Assembly (NCBI GenBank): GCA_019914945.1
Contig: CM034099.1
Coordinates: 2,790,001-2,854,000 of the forward strand
Length of the DNA stretch: 64,000 nt
Direction: 5' to 3'
Origin: Typha latifolia
Taxonomy: Eukaryota; Streptophyta; Magnoliopsida; Poales; Typhaceae
The first letter of the stretch is position 1, and every line of letters begins with the position of its first letter. The notes under the pieces were generated by a model, which worked only from the letters and a program-made list of their open reading frames with translations, searched no databases and was not told the origin of the DNA. Positions 1 to 17,039 of the stretch are shown piece after piece. Made by a program: the position numbers and the translations under genes.

Positions 1-2394
1 GAGCCACTCTCACCGCCACCACCCCCCTCGCCGGAAGACTCCGACCTCATTGCCGCCGTCTCCTCTGCCCTTCTCGCCGCACAATCCCCTTCTGCCCCAC
101 CACTCTGCCGCCTCCTCTCCCCCTTTCTCCCCCACCTCTCCCCCTCCCTCCTCCCCTCCATCGTCTCCGCCGCCGCCTCCTCCCCTTCTCTCTCCCACCC
201 TTCTCCTCTCCTGTCCTTCTTCCGCCACCACATCCTCCCCTCTCACCCCGTCTCCGTCTCCCTCCCTTCTCTCCTCTTCCTCCTCCCCTCCCTCCTCCGC
301 CTCCGCCGCTTCTCCGACGCCAAATCCCTCCTCCTCTCCTTCATCCCCTTCGACCCATCTCGCCTTCTCCACCGCCACCTCCTCCACCCCTCCGCGTCCC
401 CCCACCTCCCGCCCCTTTCACGCCCTCTCCTCGACCTCGCCGTCTCCGCCTACTCCCAGTTCAACCACCCCCACCTTGCAGCCCAAGTCTTCCACTCCAT
501 GCGCCGCCGCCGGCTCCGTCCGTCCCTCCTCACTTCCAACATCCTCCTCTCCGCCCTAGCGCGGTCCACGATGACCACCCTATCCTCCCCGCTCGCCGTC
601 TTCCGCGACATGCTCGCCCTTGGCGTGACCCCGAATGCCAGTACTTTCAATATCCTCGTCAAGATCCACTGCGATCGTAACTGCATCCCCGACGCAGTTA
701 AATTCGTTAATTCCATGTCCGGCTTCGGCTGCTCCCCCGACACGATCACCTTCAACACCCTCCTCGACGCGTATTGCCGGCGCGGCATGCTCCGTGAGGC
801 GCGCGGCCTCCTCGCCGACATGAAGGACCGAGGGATCGCGCCGAACCGCTCTACTTATAATACTCTTGTTGCTGCTTATTCGCGCCTAGGGTGGATTAAG
901 GAGGCCACTAGGGCTGTTGAGCTGATGACGGCGTCGGGGTTTCTTCCTGACCTCTGGACTTACAATGTGCTTGTTGCGGGTCTCTGCCGCGAGGGGCGGG
1001 TCGATGAGGCGTTCCGGCTTAAGGGAGAGATGGAGCGGCTCCCCACTGCGATGCCGGATATTGTCACGTATAATACGCTGGTTGATGCCTGTTTCCAGTG
1101 GCGGAGCGGGTCAGATGCATTCAAGGTGCTCGACGAGATGCGGGAGAGGGGGGTGCGGCCTAGCTTGGTAACCCATAACATTATGGTAAAAGGGCTGTGC
1201 AAGGAGGGGAAGTTAGATGAGGCTTTGAATACTTTGAGGAAGATGGAAGAGGAGGGGCTGTCCCCTGATGTCATTACATACAACACTTTGATCAGCGCTT
1301 ACTGCAAAACGGGGGAGTTTGGGAAAGCTTTCACCTTGATGGATAAGATGGTGGGAAGAGGCCTCAAGATGGACACTTTCACTCTCAACTCTTTGCTCTA
1401 CAACCTCTGCAAGGAGAAAAGGTTTGACGAGGCGTGTGAGATGCTCCAAAGCCCACCCAAGCGAGGATTCGTGCCAGATGAGGTCAGCTATGGGACGGTG
1501 ATCTCTGCATACTTCAAGGATGAGAATCCAGAGGCAGCAATGAAGCTGTGGGATGACATGAATCAGAGGAAGATAATGCCGAGCATCACCACCTACAATT
1601 CGGTGATCAGTGGGCTCTGCAAGATGGGCAAGACTGATGAGGCTATTAGGAAGTTGAATGAGCTTATGGAGGTGGGGTTGGTGCCAGATGAGACTACATA
1701 TAACACCATTATTCATGGGTACTGTAGGGAAGGAGACTTAGAGAAAGCTTTCCAGTTTCATAATAAGATGGTGGAGAATTCATTCAAGCCTAATGTTATC
1801 ACCTGCAATATTCTTATGAATGGGCTTTGTAATGGTGGCAAAGTCGACAAGGCAGTGAAGCTCTTTGATTCATGGGTGTCCAAGGGGAAGAAAGTGGATG
1901 TGATCACCTACAACACTCTGATTAAAGGCCTATGCAAAGAGGGGGACATAGATGCTGCTTTACGAATGTTCGGTGACATGGATGAGAAGGGATTGCATCC
2001 CGATGCTTGTACTTACAATGTGGTCTTGTGCACTCTTTCAGAGTCAGGAAGATTGGAAGAAGCACAGGACATGCTTTCTAAGTTGGTTGAGAGTGGTACA
2101 TTGCCTGAGAAGTTCAACTTTCTTTTATCAGGAGAGGCTTCTTCTGCAGCAGGAACAGAGAAGGGGCACGAAGAGAAGCCAGATACAAATGCTGAGGAAT
2201 ATTCAGAGGTTACTGTCTCTGGATCCTACTCAGATCGTATTAATGAGTTGTGCAGTAGTGGGCAGTTCAAAGAAGCTAAGCTTGTTCTGGAAGAAATGAT
2301 GCAGAAGGGCATTCCTATCAATAGCTCTATATATCTTACTATGATGGATGGGTTTATCAGGAGGCAGAAAAGGATGACAAAAGGGCCTGGATAA
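1..2394 (+). CDS. P-class pentatricopeptide repeat protein, 5'-partial
   Basis: An uninterrupted frame runs from base 1 to the TAA at 2392-2394, giving 797 residues in the window; the true start lies upstream. The Met at 499 is internal, because the frame before it is already PPR-like. About 15 consecutive 35-residue PPR motifs are seen, each with the pattern PDxxTYNTLI...CKxGxxDEA...M, from about residue 173 to 700, followed by a linker and one more degenerate repeat near the C-terminus. There are no E, DYW or SMR domains, so this is the P class: sequence-specific single-stranded RNA binding in mitochondria or plastids. The Pro/Ser/Leu-rich N-terminus fits an organelle protein, but the targeting peptide is off the window. 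Overall organisation recalls the Arabidopsis At2g16880 group (from memory). Codon use is strongly GC3-rich up to about 850 and then relaxes. The gene is intronless, as is usual for PPR genes. Confidence 0.93.
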   Translation, partial: EPLSPPPPPSPEDSDLIAAVSSALLAAQSPSAPPLCRLLSPFLPHLSPSLLPSIVSAAASSPSLSHPSPLLSFFRHHILPSHPVSVSLPSLLFLLPSLLRLRRFSDAKSLLLSFIPFDPSRLLHRHLLHPSASPHLPPLSRPLLDLAVSAYSQFNHPHLAAQVFHSMRRRRLRPSLLTSNILLSALARSTMTTLSSPLAVFRDMLALGVTPNASTFNILVKIHCDRNCIPDAVKFVNSMSGFGCSPDTITFNTLLDAYCRRGMLREARGLLADMKDRGIAPNRSTYNTLVAAYSRLGWIKEATRAVELMTASGFLPDLWTYNVLVAGLCREGRVDEAFRLKGEMERLPTAMPDIVTYNTLVDACFQWRSGSDAFKVLDEMRERGVRPSLVTHNIMVKGLCKEGKLDEALNTLRKMEEEGLSPDVITYNTLISAYCKTGEFGKAFTLMDKMVGRGLKMDTFTLNSLLYNLCKEKRFDEACEMLQSPPKRGFVPDEVSYGTVISAYFKDENPEAAMKLWDDMNQRKIMPSITTYNSVISGLCKMGKTDEAIRKLNELMEVGLVPDETTYNTIIHGYCREGDLEKAFQFHNKMVENSFKPNVITCNILMNGLCNGGKVDKAVKLFDSWVSKGKKVDVITYNTLIKGLCKEGDIDAALRMFGDMDEKGLHPDACTYNVVLCTLSESGRLEEAQDMLSKLVESGTLPEKFNFLLSGEASSAAGTEKGHEEKPDTNAEEYSEVTVSGSYSDRINELCSSGQFKEAKLVLEEMMQKGIPINSSIYLTMMDGFIRRQKRMTKGPG

Positions 2395-5300
2395 AACTGA
2401 TTATCATGCCAACTTGCTTCCGTGATATATCTCATGCTCCTGAGGGAAACAACATCTTGATGTTTGATCATTAAACTGATCAGACCTCCTTTGATTGTGG
2501 TAAGAGCTGAGATAAAATGAATTTAAGTACAATTTTGGTAAGTAGTCATATTTACATCCATAAATCCATTGCAATATCTATCCTTGTATTGCAATTTTCA
2601 TTTTTTTCTATTATTATTATTTGATTATTTTTCACTGGTGGGCTGGACCTATAGGCAACACTTCTAGCAACCTATTATTCACCAGATATCTTCTTTTAGA
2701 TCTTTGTTATTACATTTGCATTTTTTTTAGGAGAAAGATAGAAGTCTGATCTAGGTACTACAGAGTGGCAAGAGAAGAGGAAGTAACAACACAGTGAAGG
2801 GATGTTAACTTCACTTCAGCATTTCTGATTTTTGTGGCTGTAGCCCGTATCTTTTTCTTATGTTCTTTTTGGTTATTCAAATAGAAACATATAAAAACTT
2901 GTGAACAATATGAAATATTATATGGGGGTTCAGTTTCCCTTGGTCCAATACTTACTCCCTGAAATGGAATCTTCGTATTGCTTGAAATATCATGAAACAT
3001 TTAGAGAATTTTATACATAAACACAAAAACTTTGTTATGCAAATATTGAATAATCTACACATTATTGTTATAATGGAGCAATAACTTAAATTGTTATGAA
3101 AACTCGCAATCCATGATATTATCATTTGGTGATCAGAGGTGAATATACTGTGATTATGTCATGCTTCAGGAAACTATTTGTGGACTGATGCTGGACTGAA
3201 TCCCTTTGTATAAATGCTTAATAACTTCTCTATGCGACGTACTGCTTGATTGCCTTTGTTATTTCTTTCTCATTCTGATGGTATTCAGGCAAGATTTTGA
3301 GTACCTAGTTTTCAAGGATTATTTGAAGCAGAATTTGTGGGCGAACAAAAAATTTATCAAATTATCTTAACTAGGATTATAGCCAGTTTCTTGGAAGATG
3401 ATGGGAACACAAGTTGAGGATGCAACTTTTTGCATTGGCAAAATGAGACAGATTGTCCATAAAATCCTGTTTCTCTCACAGAAGATTGAGAAAGAAAGCA
3501 GTACAATTAAAATTAAAGGAGAATGGGTTGTTCAATTGAGGGAGGGAGTTTTGGTTCTTATGATTTAATTATTGAAATAGATCTTTCAACATCCCTCCTT
3601 TATCACTGATAAAACTTAAAGGGTGGGCTTTTGAGGAGTTTTAACAAGAATAAGGGTGTAATATGACAAATATCGATAATTGCCATGTTTTCCCCCTAGT
3701 ATTTAAATAATGGGCAGTTTACATTATTACATCCAAAGAAGTGAAGAACCTTGTCTAGGTATCTATGTCCAGGATGCTCCACTCTCTACTTTACTTAGTT
3801 GGACTTCTCATAACATTTGAACCTTACCAAAATCTTATGCTCTTGTGGACTTGCAAATGATGGCTTTCCAACTATAATCTTGCTCTTGACAGAAATACAG
3901 TAGCAAATTCCATGTGGAGTCACTTTTGTAGTATTAAATTTAATGCCTTACATTGTCAACTTGCTTATTTTCCTTGTTATTGATCTGTCTATCTTTAAGT
4001 TTGGGTTTTTTTTTCTCCATTTGTTCATGGCTCTGTCTTTCCACTTTCAGGTGTTAAATGATTGAAAAGTTATATGTCCTACTATTGTGGGTGGACCACT
4101 TCATCATGGAGTGAATTTAAAACCATGGTAGTCTTCAATGAATTGCTGATGCAGATATTGGGATTAAAGTCTGATTTAAAATTTTGACCACCTAATATGA
4201 CAGAAGTTAATCTGCACGTGTTGGTCTGGATAAGACTTTCAGATGCTTGTCATCTGTGGTGAAGCAATAATAGAGATGCATTAAGATTTTGCAGTGCTTA
4301 TCCCAATGTACTCAAAAGTGATCTGGAATGATAAACGTTTTCAGTAATCCACCATCAGCAAGATGGATATCTTATGGTAACTTTTTTTACATCTTACATC
4401 ATATTTCTTTAATCAAATTAAGTACGCTGCCAAAGTTATAAAAAGAAGTGTTGCTTATTTCCTTTCTTAATGTTATGTTGTGAAAGAAGTTCCTGGAAAT
4501 GTCTGTTCTGCTTGTTTCTGCTTATGTCATTCTGAGCATTTATTGGGGTTAGTTAGAAATAATAATTTTAGTGGTACAGGTAGGATTTTATCACGAAGAC
4601 TGTTTAACTGCTCTTTGTTTGCGGTTGTTTGCGGCTCTGTGCAATGCCCTTTTCATTTACAAAATTGTTTTCTTCTGAGTCTTTATTGAAGATATTGCTG
4701 ACTCTTGTATCCATTTCCACTGAAGTAGAGTAGAATTACTAGTTATTTTAAGTAATGAAAATCTAGAGTGGTCTTGTTAATCTCTATAATGTTATAGTTG
4801 GAAAACCAATTGCAAGGTAAATGAGATTTATATACTTGCATATGTCAGTCTTTAAGGATGCAGAACAAGAGCAAATGAAAGGATGGATTATATTCAAATT
4901 TAGAGCATAAAAAAATAGAGAACAAACATGAAGTTGCTTTCCAGTAGCTGGGTTTTTTTTTTTTCATATTCGTAGTATTCCTGCTACTATTGAATTTGGT
5001 CATATCATTGTTATAAATATTGAAAATTTTGAACCCCCTTAAGTCTGTGCAAAGAGTGTGCTTAAAGTGCCAGTATAAGAATGCGAAGTTTTTGGAATAT
5101 TTTGGTTTCGTCATGAGAATGTTATCTTGCTTGATAAAAGTATAATTGAATAACTATGTAAAAACTCATAATTTGGTACTACAAGAGTAACATAAGGATA
5201 GAAAGATTTAATTATGATGGTATCAAGAACTCTTGCCATGATAATTGGAAGTTCATCCTCCTTGAATCCATGCTAATCTATGAATAGCTATTCTGGTGTC

Positions 5301-5753
5301 TAATGATAAGGTTTAGCAATAATTTTGTTCGATCATCATTTGGGAGTTCATTTTGCAGTTCTTCTTTATCTTCTTCAACAGTTCTTCCCCCGTAATAGCA
5401 TACCATTGGCCTCACCTGTTGGCACTTGTTTACAGAGTTTATGAATCATGGTTTGACAGAAGTGTACAAAGAACGAACCAACACCAATCTATGTTTGTTT
5501 TTGGTAATTTTCCTGTTCTTTCTATAGCAATTACACAATCAAAATGATGAGAGAGTTGAGAATATTAGGATTTAAGAAAATGTAGTTAGCCGGTTTTGGA
5601 CTTGTTAATCCCAAATGCTTTTGCTTTGACCGGAATAATATAATCAAACTGAGATCCTGAGTCTACTTTCAGGCTTTGTACCGAGGAGAAATCTTCTGAA
5701 GTGTGGCTTAAAGTAATCTCATGGAAGAGATGGTTTCAAAGTAACCAGCACTT
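2395..5753. other. 3' flank of the PPR gene and intergenic DNA
   Basis: AT-rich sequence without a convincing reading frame. The first few hundred bases are probably 3' UTR of the PPR gene. The longest frames here (69-89 codons) have no family resemblance and no coding-like composition. I see no RNA gene or mobile element. Confidence 0.6.
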
Positions 5754-7021
5754 TTAGTAGTGCCTACTACTGGTTTTTTCTTCCGCTCGGCTATCAGCTT
5801 GTCCACCACATTTCTGGTTGGAAGGTTCTGGAATTCGTTCTGTCAAACACATTATGTTACACCCTTCTGGATGCCAGCTGCCCACATCACGATCCCTTGA
5901 ACAGCTGGGTGAGCATAAGCTTCTCTCAAGATTTCTTCCAAATAGTTTACCTACTACCAATTTTATATTAGAAATTTGGAAGCACAATTGCAGGAACTCA
6001 TAAGCTATAATTTTTATTATTTATTAGATGCCTACCATCGAGAGAGTATTGACATCAGAGTCCATTAGGAACTAGTTATGAAAGTACCTTGTTTCGGTCT
6101 TCAGCAAGATCCACTTCTGTAAGCCAAATGGGCACCTTTGCTCCTGCAAGAGTATCCAGAGCTGATTGCATGTAAGGAATGTTTGGTGTGCCAAAGTGAC
6201 CTTCCAGCCTTATAGCCATCTTTGCACCATTGCCACAATAGAATACAATCTGCTTTTAACTTCTGAAGGTACTTAGCTGGTGTTGCCTTGACATCTCCAG
6301 GCTCTTCCAATGTATTGTAATCATTCAGAAACATCAGTTTGTTGGCGTCTAGCTGGTGAGCCTCCTTGTAGAAGATTGAAGATGCATCTTCACCTAGCTT
6401 GCTCTCAAAGAAAGAGAAATTGATGTTTTCATTGATAACGTCCCAAGCATGATCTGACCTCCCTATACTGACATAAGGATTTTATCTGCCTCATTGTTGC
6501 ATTCCAAAGTTGTTGGTTGTTGAGCCACCATACCCATTCGATCTGGTATATGGGCTCATTCCAGAAGACATTGTGCCCTCTGACAGCAATTTTGTTATTC
6601 TTTGAGAAGGCAAGCATTGCATCAGCTTAGGAAGGTAGGAGTAGTCATATTTGCCTTTGGCATACTCAATACTGCACCATTTCATCTCATTCTCGAAGGT
6701 AGTCACTGTGAAACGAGAAGCGAACCAGCTCTGATAAGCAATGTTATTGATGATTTGCTCTTCAATAGCTGAGCCAAATGGGAACCCTGGTCTGATTCGC
6801 TGGAGGGAGATCCTTGCACCTGGGAGGGACTTAACGTGGTTATCTACAGCTTGAAATCTCAATGTCTTCTTGCGCACCTGCATGATTTGTTCATGTTCTT
6901 CTGTTCCTTTTCTTTGTATTTTGATAATGTTGTGAAATGGTTAATCTGGAATTACCTTACTGATACTTTCACCTTGATGAGGTCTCCACTGTTCTTTAGT
7001 GAATGGTTGTAAGGAGACGCT
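5754..7021 (-). pseudogene. Endo-1,4-beta-xylanase (GH10) pseudogene, catalytic part
   Basis: Reading leftward from 7021, the strand encodes the end of a CBM22 domain (VSLQPFTKEQWRPHQ), a GT-AG intron, then the GH10 barrel: GARISLQRIRPGFPFG, FTVTTFENEMKW, AVRGHNVFWNEP, WDVINEN (acid/base Glu at about 6430-6428), LNDYNTLEEPGDVKATPAKY, IWLTEVD (nucleophile Glu at about 6117-6115) and WHPEGCNIMCLT near the 3' end. The pieces lie in different frames, so several frameshifts break the gene, although both catalytic glutamates survive. In plants such enzymes are secreted and act on cell-wall xylan. The normal N-terminal CBM22 is not found upstream on this strand; it lies inverted next door. Confidence 0.88.
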
Positions 7022-7032
7022 CATCTAGGTGA

Positions 7033-7412
7033 AAGTATGAGTTCAACAGCAGTCTAAGAGGATGGTCATCATTCGGCTACCGGAAAGTTCGTTGAAGACA
7101 ATCCCATCAATGTGTCACACAAGATCTACCTCCACAAAGGGAAGCTCTACACCTTCTCTGGTAATATCTTACAACCAAATGTTCACTCTAGCCTCATAGT
7201 CCGTCAACTATGGCTCAAGTATTTTAGCTTCAAAACTGCTAAATAATCATACTTACCATGTTTCCCAGCTTGGCTGCAGGTCAGCAAAGGAAGCACGATG
7301 TCAGAGCCATCTTCAAGACTGCCTATGATATCATCCATGCTGGTGTCATCAAGGCCAATTCAGGCTGTTTTACTGTCAAGGCTTCTGGAGTAGCTGAACT
7401 ACTTTTCTAGTT
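7033..7412 (+). pseudogene. Inverted CBM22 segment of the xylanase pseudogene
   Basis: On the plus strand, opposite to the GH10 part, there is a CBM22 fragment: FNSSLRGWSSFG, then in another frame INVSHKIYLHKGKLYTFS, a GT-AG intron (about 7154 to 7267), AWLQVSKGS, and after another frameshift VRAIFKTAYDIIHAG and GCFTVKASGVAELLF, followed by a stop at 7412. This is the region that should precede VSLQPFTKEQW in a plant CBM22-GH10 xylanase. It occupies the place expected for the N-terminus of the minus-strand gene but points the other way, so an inversion in place of about 390 bp is the simplest explanation. Confidence 0.8.
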
Positions 7413-8668
7413 AAGACTTCTAAGACTGTAGCCATGATCAGTGCTTCACAGTCAATGCTTCTGGCTAGCTGAACAACAAAGAAAAGCTCCGCGTGAAGCT
7501 GAAAGACAAATTGAAGCAGCTAAATACGCAGCTTCAACATTTCAAGGCAGTGAAAGTTGTAACCGCCGAGTTTCTCATAGGCTTTTTCTAGCAAGGAGCT
7601 GTGATATTCATGAGCAGCTAAGTGGGCGAGAGACTAGCTGCCCAACATTTACTAGGAAACAAAACATAATTCTGTGCTTGATACCTGGGTTAGGGTCACA
7701 GAACAAGAAGGAAACTGAAAGAACATCCAAAAAGAAGAAAGAAAAACCTTTTGAAGTAGAGAAGAAAATATGAATCATTCCATATATATATATAGTCTCT
7801 CATATATGCCTACTTTGTGACCCATATGCTTCATATTTTCTCTTCTTCTTTGACACTCCATTGAATGAATAACTTGTTCCTATTGATTATGGATCTAGAA
7901 ATATTATGCTTGCAACTATAAAGGACCTTAAACCTCAATATATAAGGCACCTCATTACTTTCACTACCCCATTTTTCTGAGTGGCTACTGCTGTTTGAGT
8001 ACATTGATTTTCCGTTTTCTAGAGATTTTGGAACATGCTAAGAACAACTTTATAGGCTAATGGATTTTCTCCTCTGTTTTCAAGATATAAGGGTTATATT
8101 TACATCCGTATTAAGGCAATGTAACAGCTGTTGAAGGTTATTAAACAAGACAGTGCAGTTGTAACCTGTAATGGTCATATGTTACTATAAATTCCAAACT
8201 AATATTAATGATGTGACAACAAGAGGCCATTCTAATATAAATTAAAAAAAAATTTCTAATTAAACCGAGACGGTGAACAATACTGCTATCTTAATATAAA
8301 ACAAACAAACTCGCAAGGGGCACATTTCAAAAGGTAAGCAATACAAGTTGCCTCCTTTTCCATCATATAATTGTCTAATACCCCCATCCTCATAATAGGA
8401 CAATAAAACAAATTCTGATACACTCGTTTTGTAACAAATTAAATGAATAGAAATGACAGGCTCACTGAAATGCATAAAAGAAACAAAAGAATGAGATTAT
8501 TGGAAGAGAACACTATGCAGATACATCTGAAGAGACCATTTTCCCATGTTTTATCATGGTCTAGTGACCAATGTGCAACTTTTGCTGCAAATGCTTCCTG
8601 TTTATTGTCGTTTGCAGCACTGAAGAGTGTCAAATGGGTTCACAAGTTGTGAACACATGTATATCAAT
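7413..8668. other. Intergenic DNA and APS kinase 3' UTR
   Basis: Just after the inverted CBM22 piece, about 7440-7660 holds a charged frame (LNNKEKLRVKLKDKLKQL...) that I cannot assign; its first bases resemble the CBM22 end at about 7370-7395 and may be a small duplication. The stretch near 8669 is probably the 3' UTR of the kinase gene. No other signal is seen. Confidence 0.5.
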
Positions 8669-14341
<5,673 letters not shown>

Positions 14342-14383
14342 TTCCTCGCAAGGAGCGCCGAAGCATCCGATCGATCAAATCGG

Positions 14384-14393
14384 CTATTTATAG
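14384..14393 (-). promoter_or_regulatory. TATA box of the APS kinase gene
   Basis: The minus strand reads CTATAAATAG, a near-perfect plant TATA box, 43 bases before the first ATG at 14341. With the usual spacing of about 30 bases, transcription would start near 14360 and leave a leader of only about 20 bases before the first ATG. Confidence 0.65.
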
Positions 14394-16777
14394 GAAGAGA
14401 GGAGGACTCGGTGAGATAGATCCTTGGCCCGAGTTTAATGCCCACCCTTTAATTTAGATCCTTCTCTTGGGAACAATTACCATGGAAGCCCAAAAAGTAT
14501 GGCTAATAGCACTCTTAAAATTAAATATTATATAAAAGTTTCCTCCGTACAACAACTTTTAATGTGACGTAAAAAAGTTTAAAATATATTAGATTTCGAA
14601 GAAAAATAAATACATATTTTTTTATTTACTTACTAGGAATAGATTTTGGTTAAGAATAAATAATAAATAATAAATATTTAATTACTGAACATAACTATGA
14701 ATCCCTAACCAAATTCAATGACTCATTTAAACTCAAATCAAATAAGAGCTTAAAATTAAGTGTATTTAATTTCTATATTATATAGAAATTTTATTATAAT
14801 ATAATTTACATAATTTATCTACGTGTGCACAAGAGCTTAATTTTACTATTTTAAAAATTGAAGAGAACTTTTTCTATATAAATACCTAATGTTATGCAAA
14901 TCGATTATTTGTACCCAAAAAAAAGAACTTAAAGGATTCTTAGAGTAAATAGCTTGTGATAAAAAATCACGGATTTAAAATCTCCGTAGACGTTCGTACA
15001 TATGATTTAGATTATTATAGTTGATTAAAAAAATGGCGCAATTTTCTAACCAAATAAGTTAGCCATTGTCTAGCATTAAATCTGCGAGCTCCCAATTGGT
15101 TTCAAAATTTTAATAAAAAACTTGACCACAATATGGAGGGAAATTAAAATATCCCCCACTTACCAATGGAGGATGCACCAATTTGGGATTTGGGTTCCGA
15201 GGAGGATGCAACCAATCTCACATCGGGGAGTGTGACTTCCACGTGTTACTGCGCGTGTCTAAAATTCCACTACCATTAAGAAAATGATCGATGAGGAAGC
15301 TTAATGGATTATGAGGTGTGTATCATATTGCGAGAAAATAAATTATTGTTTTCTATATCCGAGTATATTTATATTATTAAGTAGTCCTGTCAAGATAAAC
15401 AAAGCAGCTGGAAGTTGGCATGAATATATATAATTTAAATAGAGGTCAGATTATAAAAATCTTAAAAATAATACGTGAATCACAGCATAGATAAAATATA
15501 GAATATAATTACATAATAGTAAAATACTTAATTTATAATTATTTTTCTCCCGAGCCAACATTTATCAATCACCCGCCCCTATAATCTATTCACATCTCAC
15601 TTTCCTCCTAAAAACACACTAGCTAAAACCCACCACCTCAAATTTTATATTACTCCTCATCTCCTCTTAAATATTTAATTCACCTCATCTCCTCTCCTCG
15701 CTGAGCACATTTCACTGGGGTCAAATTGTATTTAGAAAAACTGAAAGCAATATCAGACTATATAACTTTCAGTGATGTGTCTCAGCCACTGTATCTTGGA
15801 TATCCAATCATCGAGCATTCGAGCTTGCTTAAAATAACTCACTACCATGATCACTTGGTGAGTTCAATGGAGATGATTGAAGTACCAACTCATCTTTTAG
15901 AATTCTTGAGCGAAGCTAGAAACATCTTTATTAACTCGCATTTAAACCACTCAACCAAGTGCACAATAATGACATGCGTACGTTGCGGTGGGGACACTTT
16001 CTCTTGGGCATCTCGATCATGATCGTGAAAAAAAAAAAATTAAATTATATATCTATGGTTGATCAATGATCAGTGTAGTAAAGCGATCGAGTTCCACCAT
16101 AAATGTTATCGGTACGAACCCTGTAGTATTAACGTTGATATTAGTAAATTAATATATGAGTCAGTATGTAGTTGATGTGATTTACAATCAATTTAATTAT
16201 GGAGGCATCCACTTGGTGTCATAACTCCAGCCTACTTAATTAAACACCACCATTAAAATAAATAAAAAAGTTCTAGAGCAATCTGAGTAATTGGGCCAAG
16301 TGAAGTATGCTAGTTTGGCCTTGTTACCTTCGGCTCAGTTGACCACAAAAGTACAGATAGATGGGCTTCATTTGAACTAGTTAGTTAGCAAAGAATTTGG
16401 TCTATTTTATGCTCAGTGCACGTGTTAATGCACTAGTTATATTTATTGCTCCATCATTTCCATACATCGGCAGTAAGCCCTCCAATATTTAACATATACT
16501 TAACAGCCCGTTAAGCGCTGTCAAGTTGTTCAAGGCAGGAGATTCCTACATGCTTTGCCCTAATCAGCCATCTAATTTTATCTCCTCAACCCATAAAAGT
16601 ATATCTTTTACCAATACATCCCCTTAGACTATTGAACGACTCTAATATTAAATAATTATTGTGAATAAAATTATTTAATGGTTTAGTTTTTTTTTTTATT
16701 TAAAAGCCCGAAGGTTATATATGGGCTGAACAAATTTTTAACTCTCTATAAATACAAAGATACTAGTGGCTTAACAG

Positions 16778-16891
16778 AATAATTCGACGGTGCAATGATT
16801 TGGAGGAGCAGCTCGATAGTATAACTGTTTGGAGTAATATCTTGACGATATTTAATTTAGAATAATAACTCAACGACACACCTAACTTAGA
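16778..16891 (+). repeat. Decayed minisatellite, about 29-bp unit, about four copies
   Basis: Successive blocks read AATTCGACGGTGCAATGATT + TGGAG, then AGCTCGATAGTATAACTG + TTTGGAG, then ATCTTGACGATATTTAAT + TTAGA, then AACTCAACGACACACCTA + ACTTAGAG, joined by short TAAT or GAGC spacers. The unit is 28-30 bases, with a CTCGACGAT core and a TTTGGAG end. Divergence between units is high. A similar sequence occurs near 53.24-53.31 kb. Confidence 0.55.
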
Positions 16892-17039
16892 GCCTAAACT
16901 AGATGACTTAATATGTTTAATATGTTAGCTAGAGTTTAGTGAAGCCAAAGTGTGTTGTACGTAGTATAGCCTCTCGAGGTCTTAAATTATTTGAAAAAAA
17001 AAGGTATCTTTTGACGGTTAGTCTTAGCTGGATTATGGA

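Noticed and set aside
50..559. Pro/Ser-rich frame at the start of the window
   Set aside because: The first frame on the same strand is continuous with the PPR protein; this Ser/Pro-rich reading is the out-of-frame shadow of GC-rich codons.
7441..7773. 110-codon frame after the inverted CBM22 fragment
   Set aside because: Its start overlaps a likely small duplication of the pseudogene and the remainder is Lys-rich with no family match.
15211..15235. Sequence resembling the upstream element of plant snRNA promoters (TCTCACATCGGGG)
   Set aside because: It differs from RTCCCACATCG, there is no TATA at the required distance, and nothing downstream resembles a U-snRNA. This word also occurs in repeats.
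15726..16022. 98-codon frame in the intergenic region
   Set aside because: No recognisable domain, AT-rich codon use and no neighbouring exon-like sequence.
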